From NCBI GenBank assembly GCA_002327765.1, contig DCUH01000054.1, positions 343 through 28,102 of the forward strand: a DNA stretch of 27,760 nt. The letters run 5' to 3'. Made by a program: the position numbers and the translations under genes. The notes beneath the pieces are model-generated. The model saw only the letters and a program-made list of their open reading frames with translations. It searched no databases and was not told where the DNA came from. Positions 22,657-27,760 of the stretch are shown here, in pieces; position 1 is the first letter of the stretch, and each line of letters starts with the position of its first letter. The stretch comes from a bacterium UBA2219 (GTDB taxonomy: Bacteria; Desulfobacterota; Deferrimicrobia; Deferrimicrobiales; Deferrimicrobiaceae).

Positions 22657-23882
22657 AGAAGCTGCAGCAGCCCGGTGTGCTGCTCGGCGAACCCCCCTTC
22701 GCAGAAAGCCAGGTAGCAGTCCCACATCCGGACGAAGCGGTCGTCGTACCCCAGCGCGCGCACCTCGGACAGGCGGGCGTGGAAGTTTTTCCGCCATTCC
22801 CGAAGCGTCCGCGCGTAATGGGGGGTGAAGTCCTCCAGCCGGACCAGCCGCAGGTCGGTTCGCGCGGCGACGGCCGCGGTCATCGCCCCCAGCGACGGGC
22901 AGCAGCCGCCGGGGAAGATGTACCGGTTGATGAAATCGGGGATCTTCACGTACCAGGCGTATTCCCGGTCCGGCACGGTGATGGCCTGGATCAGCGCCAG
23001 GCCGTCGCGCTTGAGCCGGCGGCAGCAGGACTCGAAGAACGCCGGCAGGTGGCGGTCGCCGACCGCCTCGATCATCTCGATCGCGGCCAGCCGGTCGTAC
23101 TCGCCTTCCAGCTTCCGGTAGTCCTCCTTGAGCAGCGTGACCCGCCCTTCCAGGCCGGCATCCCGGACCCGCTCCCGCGCGAGAGAGTACTGCTCCTCCG
23201 AGATGGTGGTCGTCGTGACGCGGCAGCCGTAGCTCCGGGCGGCGTGGATCGCGAACCCGCCCCAGCCGGTGCCGATCTCCAGCAGGCGCGTCTCCGGCCC
23301 GAGCCGCAAGCGCCGGCAGACGCGGTCGAACTTGGCGACGGACGCCTCCTCCATGGTGCTTTCTTCCCGCTCGAAGATGCCGCAGGAATACGCCATCGTG
23401 GGGTCGAGGAACAGCCGGAAAAGATCGTTGCCCAGGTCGTAGTGCGCCCGGATGTTGCGGCGGCTGCCGCCGAGCGTGTTGTCGTTCAGCCAGTGCAGCA
23501 GGCGGTGGACCAGCAGGGCGCCCCATGCCGCGCCGCCTTCCATCCGGACCTGGGCCTGGCGGTTCCGCACCAGGATCCGCGCCAGCGCCGGCAGATCGTC
23601 GCAGTCCCAGAGCCGGTCCATGTAGGCCTCCCCGCCGCCGATGCTGCCGCCGAACGCCACCTTGCGGTAGAAGAGCGGGGCGTGCACCCGGATCGTGGCC
23701 CGCAGCGCGGCGCCGGGCTCGCCGAAGTCCAGCGACCGCCCGCCGTCGACCACCGTCACCCGGCCGGAGTCGAACCGGGAAAGCGTTTCCAGGACCAGCG
23801 ACCGGGCCGCGCGATCCAACGCCCCGACCCGGGCCGACGCCGCATCGGATACTCCGGCGCACGCCGGTTTCCCGTTCCTCAT
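22620..23882 (-). CDS. cfa: Cyclopropane-fatty-acyl-phospholipid synthase-family SAM methyltransferase
   Basis: A 420-residue CFA-synthase family member. The hallmark AHYDLGNDLFRLFLDPTMAYSCGIF begins near 146, SAM-binding LEIGTGWGGF is at about 201-210, and IEMIEAVGDRHLPAFF and the YIFPGG region follow. The N-terminal lipid-binding part is present. It adds a one-carbon unit from SAM to the double bond of an unsaturated acyl chain, giving a cyclopropane or methylated chain. The product cannot be told from sequence. ATG 23882 overlaps the DUF1365 stop (ATGA), so it is the last gene of the lipid operon. It ends in a 37-base convergent overlap with panE. Confidence 0.9.
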   Translation of the reverse strand: MRNGKPACAGVSDAASARVGALDRAARSLVLETLSRFDSGRVTVVDGGRSLDFGEPGAALRATIRVHAPLFYRKVAFGGSIGGGEAYMDRLWDCDDLPALARILVRNRQAQVRMEGGAAWGALLVHRLLHWLNDNTLGGSRRNIRAHYDLGNDLFRLFLDPTMAYSCGIFEREESTMEEASVAKFDRVCRRLRLGPETRLLEIGTGWGGFAIHAARSYGCRVTTTTISEEQYSLARERVRDAGLEGRVTLLKEDYRKLEGEYDRLAAIEMIEAVGDRHLPAFFESCCRRLKRDGLALIQAITVPDREYAWYVKIPDFINRYIFPGGCCPSLGAMTAAVAARTDLRLVRLEDFTPHYARTLREWRKNFHARLSEVRALGYDDRFVRMWDCYLAFCEGGFAEQHTGLLQLLYARPGFRVDAA

Positions 23883-24655
23883 CTGTGGTATGCCCCCCCG
23901 GTCACATTGAGCTCCCCCGGGTGCGGGCAATAGGGCACCCCTTTCAGCTTCAGCCGGAGGGCCTGCCAGTAGATCCCCCACATCACCATGCCGGTCATGA
24001 ACGGCCATCTGAGCAGCGCCCGGGCCAGGTTCCCCCCGGTGAGGGGGCGCCGCTCCAGGTCCAGGGCGGCCTCGAAGATCTTCCTCCCGTCACGGAAGTT
24101 TTCGATCCGGGCGCCCAGACGCTCTCCCGGAGGGGTGAAACGCCATTGGTAGGCGATGTCCATCGGCATGAACGGCGACACGTGGAACTCCTTGTCCACC
24201 GGGTACGAATGCCGGCCGTCATCGTCGAGGGCGCCGCGGGCGTCCAGCGCCCGGACGTACTCCTCCCCCCAGGGGGTGTTGTGCACCTCGGCCACGATCG
24301 CCTCGAGCCGTTTCCCGTCCTCGCCGAAGCAGTAGTAGACGCTGATCGGGTTGAAGCAGTAGCCCAGGTAGCGCAGGTGCGTCAGCAGGCGGATCGGGCC
24401 GGCGGGCCGGAAGCCGAGCTGCTCCCGCACCGCGTCGCGGATCGCCGCGTCCAGCGGCCCGGGCCTCCGGAAGTGATCGGCGCGCCGGAAGCTGGCCCAG
24501 TTGGCCCTTTCGACCGACCAAAACCACCGGCCGTCGAAGACGCGGTCCAGCTCCCCCAGGTCGAGATAGAGCATGAAAAGCCGGTACCGGAAACGGTGGT
24601 CGGCATGCGCTGTGCGCCGATGCTCGACGGTCCCCGCGTAGACGCAGCTTTCCAT
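23879..24655 (-). CDS. DUF1365-family protein
   Basis: A 258-residue protein of the DUF1365 family. Start MESCVYAGTVEHRRTAHADHRFRYRLFMLYLDL, middle YLGYCFNPISVYYCF and HNTPWGEEYVRAL, and DKEFHVSPFMPMD are all typical. The family nearly always travels with a CFA-type methyltransferase and a COG2907 FAD protein, and lipid processing is suspected. The start ATG shares bases with the stop of the FAD gene (TGATG), and the stop overlaps the cfa start, so the three genes are translationally linked. No transmembrane helix stands out except a hydrophobic stretch near residues 210-235. Confidence 0.9.
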   Translation of the reverse strand: MESCVYAGTVEHRRTAHADHRFRYRLFMLYLDLGELDRVFDGRWFWSVERANWASFRRADHFRRPGPLDAAIRDAVREQLGFRPAGPIRLLTHLRYLGYCFNPISVYYCFGEDGKRLEAIVAEVHNTPWGEEYVRALDARGALDDDGRHSYPVDKEFHVSPFMPMDIAYQWRFTPPGERLGARIENFRDGRKIFEAALDLERRPLTGGNLARALLRWPFMTGMVMWGIYWQALRLKLKGVPYCPHPGELNVTGGAYHR

Positions 24656-25899
24656 CAGAGCCCCTTTCCGAAGCGCCAGGCCACCGCCAGCGCGCTGTTG
24701 ACGCCGTCCTCGTGGAACCCGTACCCCCACCAGGCGCCGCAGTACCAGGTGCGGTTGACGCCGCTGATCTCGTCCCGCCGCTTCTGGGCCTGGAAGGCCG
24801 CCTCCGAATAGACCGGGTGATGGTAGACGATCCTGCGGACGACCCGCTCCGGGGCGACGGCGCCCGGGTCGTTCAGCGTCACGCAGAATTCCGCCGGGGC
24901 GTCGAGCCGCTGCAGCTTGTTCATCCAGTAGGTCAGCGAGACGGCGCCCCGCTCCTCCCGGGGAATGTGGCAGTTCCAGCTGGCCCGGGCCCTGGGCGAT
25001 TTCGGGAGCAGCCGGCCGTCGGTGTGCAACACCGTGTCGTTCCTCTGGTACGGGATGGCGGACAGGAGCTCGCTCTCCGCGTCCGTGGGGTCCGCCAGCA
25101 TCGCCAGCGCCTGGTCGCTGTGGCAGGCCAGGACGACCTGGTCGAACCGTTCCGGCCCCGCACCCGGAACGGTCACCTCGACCCGGTCCGGCGCGCGCCG
25201 CACCTCCGCCACCGGCGACGACAGGCGCACCCGGTCGCGGAACGGCCTCGCCAGCGGCTCCACGTAGCTCCGCGACCCTCCCTCGACCACCCGCCATTTC
25301 GGCTGGCCGACCAGGTCGAGGATGCCGTGGTTGACGAAGAAGCGCGCGAAGGCCGCCGCCGGGAACCGGAGGAACCGCTTCGGGTCGGCCGACCAGATGG
25401 CGCTCCCGATGGGCACGAGGAACTCGTCGACGAACCGGGCCGAGTAGCCTTCCCGCGACAGGTAGGCCCCCAGGGAGAGCGACATGTCGCCGCGCTCGCA
25501 GAGCGGCCGCAGCCCGCGGTTGAAGCGGACGATCTCCAGGAGCATCCGCCAGAAGGAGAGGCTGGCCAGGTTCCCGCGCTGGGCGAACAGGGTATTCGGC
25601 GTCGCGGAGCAATACTCAAGGCCCGTCCGCTCGCTGGAGACGGAGAAGCTCATCACGCTCTCCCGGGACCCCACGCCGAGCCGGTCGAGCAGCCGGATGA
25701 AGTTGGGATAGGTCCGCTCGTTGAAGACGATGAAGCCGGTGTCGACGGCCCAGCTTTTTCCTTCGAGCGGGACGTCCACCGTGTTGGTGTGGCCGCCCAG
25801 GTAGTCGTTCGCCTCGAACAGGGTGACGTCGTGGTCTTCGGAGAGAAGGTGCGCCACCGTCAGCCCGGAGATGCCGCCCCCGACGATGGCGATCTTCAT
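24655..25899 (-). CDS. FAD-dependent amine-oxidase-like oxidoreductase (COG2907 type)
   Basis: A 414-residue flavoprotein. A Rossmann GGGISGL at 7-13 opens the protein, followed by GGHTNTVDV, VDTGFIVFNERTYPNFIRLL and the C-terminal NRTWYCGAWWGYGFHEDGVNSALAVAW, all typical of the COG2907 branch of amine-oxidase-like proteins. Homologues in alphaproteobacteria are found with DUF1365 and CFA-type genes and have been tied to desaturation or oxidation of acyl chains. The start has GAGAGGGAGGGGAATGCG. The DUF2177 gene ends 16 bases upstream and the DUF1365 start overlaps its stop. Acyl-chain oxidation is inferred from context. Confidence 0.88.
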   Translation of the reverse strand: MKIAIVGGGISGLTVAHLLSEDHDVTLFEANDYLGGHTNTVDVPLEGKSWAVDTGFIVFNERTYPNFIRLLDRLGVGSRESVMSFSVSSERTGLEYCSATPNTLFAQRGNLASLSFWRMLLEIVRFNRGLRPLCERGDMSLSLGAYLSREGYSARFVDEFLVPIGSAIWSADPKRFLRFPAAAFARFFVNHGILDLVGQPKWRVVEGGSRSYVEPLARPFRDRVRLSSPVAEVRRAPDRVEVTVPGAGPERFDQVVLACHSDQALAMLADPTDAESELLSAIPYQRNDTVLHTDGRLLPKSPRARASWNCHIPREERGAVSLTYWMNKLQRLDAPAEFCVTLNDPGAVAPERVVRRIVYHHPVYSEAAFQAQKRRDEISGVNRTWYCGAWWGYGFHEDGVNSALAVAWRFGKGL

Positions 25900-25915
25900 C
25901 GCATTCCCCTCCCTC

Positions 25916-26332
25916 TCATCCGAACCGCAGGACGACCTGGCACGCGAAGGCCGTCGTGGCGGCGCAGAGGAAGCAGCCCCAGCAGAGGTCCACCCACACC
26001 ATCCGGACCGGCCAGCGCTCCAGCGTGGCCATGTTCGTGAAGTCGTAGACCCCGTAGAGGATCAGCCCGTAGAGCGCGCCCCAGCCGATCGACGAGAGCA
26101 GGGGGGATTCCGGGGTCACCCGCGGAAGGGCGAACAGCGCCACCCCCAGGGGGATCAGCAGGTAGACCAGCGCCGCGGCCCAGTACACCGGTTCGATGGA
26201 ATCGCCCCGGCGCCGGACGTACGGGCCCAGCTCGGACATGTAGAACCGCTTCATCAGGAGTCCCAGCCAGAGGTAATCCAGCAGGATGACGAACGGGATG
26301 GAGAGCGCGAAGGCGAGCACGGACGGGCGCAT
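25916..26332 (-). CDS. DUF2177 membrane protein
   Basis: A 138-residue inner-membrane protein with about four hydrophobic helices. The start FALSIPFVILLDYLWLGLLMKRFY and the segment YGLILYGVYDFTNMATLERWP are the DUF2177 pattern. Function is unknown, though it often sits beside lipid-modification genes. Charged and Asp residues within the first helix (DYLWLG) may be active-site-like. ATG 26332 has AAGGAGCTGCCC, placed just after the DUF1295 stop 11 bases upstream. Part of the five-gene lipid operon. Confidence 0.88.
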   Translation of the reverse strand: MRPSVLAFALSIPFVILLDYLWLGLLMKRFYMSELGPYVRRRGDSIEPVYWAAALVYLLIPLGVALFALPRVTPESPLLSSIGWGALYGLILYGVYDFTNMATLERWPVRMVWVDLCWGCFLCAATTAFACQVVLRFG

Positions 26333-26343
26333 GGGCAGCTCCT

Positions 26344-27114
26344 TCAGCTTCGTGGCGGCAACGGGAAAAACGCGCTGGTGCGGCGCTTGTACTCCTGGAA
26401 ATCGGCCCGACCTTCATACCGCTGTTCCAGCATCGGGATCCCGGACACCTTCAGGATGAGGAAGGTGATGGCCAGCGGCCCGGCCACCGTCATCCAGCCG
26501 CCGGGGACGGCCGCCGCGAACAGCCAGATCCCCCACCACAGGGTCACTTCGCCGAAGTAGTTCGGGTGTCGGGTGTACCGCCAGAGTCCGAAGGTCATGA
26601 GCTTGCCCCGGTTCGCCGGGTCCCGGAGGAACCGCGACAGCTGGAGGTCACCGATCGCCTCGAAGAGGAACCCGACGAGCCAGACCAGGGCGCCGAGGGC
26701 GTCGAGAACGGTGAAGGGAGCGTAGGGGGCGGCGTTGACGTAGGTCACCGGCGCGGCCACCAGGAGCAGCAGGACGCCCTGCAGCATGAACACCTGGAGG
26801 AAGGAGCGCAGGACGAACGCGCTTCCCCACTCCTCGCGCCACTTCCGGTACCGCGGATCCTCGCCCTTCCCCCGGTTCCGGAAATGGATGTGCGCCGCCA
26901 GCCGCAATCCCCAGACCGCGACGAGGCCGGTAACCAGCAGGGCGCGCGGCGAATATTCCCCGGCGGCGGCCAGGGAGACCAGCGCGGCCAGGATGAAGCC
27001 GAGGCCCCAGGCCACGTCGGCGATGTCGTTGCGATCCCGGACCCGGGCGGCGATGAACCATCCCGTCATGTACAGCAGTACGGCTCCGCCGGTTAAGAGG
27101 AAGATCTTTGTCAT
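26344..27114 (-). CDS. DUF1295 / steroid 5-alpha-reductase-like membrane protein
   Basis: A 256-residue polytopic membrane protein. About seven hydrophobic helices are visible. The C-terminal half carries the family hallmarks GLWRYTRHPNYFGEVTLWWGIWLF and LEQRYEGRADFQEYKRRTSAFFP. These DUF1295 proteins resemble steroid 5-alpha-reductases and ICMT-type enzymes and probably reduce or modify lipid chains. ATG 27114 is the first gene of the operon. Its ribosome site is weak: between a CTTCCCG/CGGGAAG hairpin (27126-27146) and the ATG there is only the pyrimidine-rich CCCCTTCCTTT. The 330-base region upstream holds its promoter and the divergent DUF255 promoter. Confidence 0.88.
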   Translation of the reverse strand: MTKIFLLTGGAVLLYMTGWFIAARVRDRNDIADVAWGLGFILAALVSLAAAGEYSPRALLVTGLVAVWGLRLAAHIHFRNRGKGEDPRYRKWREEWGSAFVLRSFLQVFMLQGVLLLLVAAPVTYVNAAPYAPFTVLDALGALVWLVGFLFEAIGDLQLSRFLRDPANRGKLMTFGLWRYTRHPNYFGEVTLWWGIWLFAAAVPGGWMTVAGPLAITFLILKVSGIPMLEQRYEGRADFQEYKRRTSAFFPLPPRS

Positions 27115-27444
27115 AAAGGAAGGGGCTTCCCGGTTTCGTCGGGAAGTGGGGGCTGCCGGGAGTTCCCGCAGGAATCGACCATCCGGTCCCTTCGGTTGAC
27201 AGTGTGCAAGATTGCCGGCCGCCTCCCGATGCCGTCGTCTACCTATTGAACAGTAGCCATTATCATAACAGTTGCCTGGTTTGCCCCGATACGGGGAATA
27301 ATCTTTTTCCCCATGCCGTTCCGCCGCCGGGAACTCTTCGATCCGGAACCGGAACTCCGGCCGGTCCGCTTCATCCAAAAGATGACGGCAACACGGCCGG
27401 CGTTTCAACCGAACTCGAAGGGACGCCGACAAGGAGAGTCCAAA
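27115..27444. other. 330-base divergent intergenic region
   Basis: No gene is supported. The minus-strand leader has a 7-bp hairpin at 27126-27146. AT-rich sequence at 27241-27310 probably holds both promoters: TATGATAAT on the minus strand near 27256-27264 and AATAAT on the plus strand at 27297-27302, the latter with TTGCCT 19 bases upstream. Two copies of ACTGTT 18 bases apart on the minus strand flank the former. A TTGACA at 27196 has no -10 partner. Confidence 0.4.
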
Positions 27445-27760
27445 ATGGAGCGGTCGCCTTCCGATACCCCACTGCCGGGCGCACCCGAAGCCGGGCCGGA
27501 TCTTGTCGAGCGGTACGAGAAAGCGCTTCGGAAACGCGGTGAAGGGTATCGGCCGAGGACGCGGCACCTGGGGCCGGACGGGCGGGCCCGATACACGAAC
27601 CGGCTGTTCCTGGAAACGAGCCCCTACCTCCTCCAGCACGCGCACAACCCGGTAGACTGGCATCCGTGGGGAGACGAGGCGTTCGAAAAGGCGCGGCGGC
27701 TGCGCCGCCCCGTGTTCGTGAGCATCGGCTACTCCACCTGCCACTGGTGCCACGTCATGG
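27445..27760 (+). CDS. DUF255 thioredoxin-domain protein (YyaL / SSP411-like), N-terminal part
   Basis: The first 105 residues are present and the rest lies beyond the window. After a 45-residue charged leader, NRLFLETSPYLLQHAHNPVDWHPWGDEAF and PVFVSIGYSTCHWCHVM are the unmistakable start of the DUF255 family, with the thioredoxin-like CHWC motif. Full-length members are about 600-700 residues with a glycosidase-like C-terminal part. They are implicated in redox or glycan chemistry but poorly defined. The extra charged N-terminal leader is longer than usual. ATG 27445 follows AAGGAGAG. Divergent from the lipid operon. Confidence 0.9.
   Translation, partial: MERSPSDTPLPGAPEAGPDLVERYEKALRKRGEGYRPRTRHLGPDGRARYTNRLFLETSPYLLQHAHNPVDWHPWGDEAFEKARRLRRPVFVSIGYSTCHWCHVM

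Noticed and set aside
20613..23933. Plus-strand open frame of 1106 codons
   Set aside because: Runs across the META, panE and CFA genes in a wrong frame; product is Arg/Gly/Pro-rich with no motif.
27196..27201. Consensus-like TTGACA as a -35 box for the DUF255 gene
   Set aside because: No -10-like hexamer lies 16-18 bases downstream; the following sequence is GC-rich.
1..27760. CRISPR arrays, tRNA or rRNA genes, transposases, integrase or phage genes
   Set aside because: No regularly spaced repeats, no tRNA T-arm pattern with flanking cloverleaf, and no mobile-element protein was found on either strand by reading.

Overview
The window is about 27.8 kb of GC-rich chromosome with dense, mostly minus-strand genes. 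No phage, plasmid, insertion-sequence, CRISPR, rRNA or tRNA gene was seen. The mix of an AddAB-type helicase-nuclease, a long KamA-family radical SAM enzyme, a Tat-exported fumarate-reductase-like flavoprotein, a BaeRF3 protein, EcsC, hemerythrin and DUF481 suggests a GC-rich environmental Gram-negative bacterium of the deltaproteobacterial (Desulfobacterota-like) kind. DUF481 and several lipoproteins imply an outer membrane. The lineage is inferred from gene content only.

Layout. (1) 1-2.9 kb: a class V aminotransferase cut by the window edge, a divergent 131-residue orphan gene, a small exported protein, a low-GC islet with a two-helix membrane protein, a DUF1059 protein and a MutT/Nudix hydrolase. 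(2) 2.9-4.5 kb: an orphan Tat-exported flavoprotein of the fumarate/urocanate reductase family, ending in a strong intrinsic terminator. (3) 4.6-17.6 kb: one long minus-strand run. In transcription order it holds a DUF481 outer-membrane protein, a KamA-family enzyme with an N-terminal extension, an ARPP-1 (DUF6569) protein, an unrecognised 236-residue protein, AddB-like nuclease, AddA helicase-nuclease, WYL regulator, cupredoxin lipoprotein and a DUF2130 coiled-coil protein. The tight core is ARPP-1, unknown, addB, addA and WYL, where genes overlap or nearly touch. (4) 17.9-21.5 kb: a Lys-rich coiled-coil protein, then a minus-strand group of META lipoprotein, hemerythrin, EcsC and BaeRF3. (5) 21.7-27.1 kb: panE facing a five-gene minus-strand operon (DUF1295, DUF2177, FAD amine-oxidase-like protein, DUF1365, cyclopropane-fatty-acid-synthase-like methyltransferase) that most likely modifies membrane fatty acids. 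(6) The right edge holds the start of a DUF255/thioredoxin-domain (YyaL type) gene.

The best candidate for an undescribed system is the ARPP-1 / unknown / AddB / AddA / WYL operon. It joins a conflict-associated family and an unrecognised protein to a DNA end-processing helicase-nuclease, and a WYL regulator is translationally coupled at its end. The lipid operon resembles a recurrent set that I recall being linked to unusual (furan or cyclopropane) fatty acids. The hemerythrin-EcsC-BaeRF3 group is a compact unit of poorly understood, probably stress-related genes.
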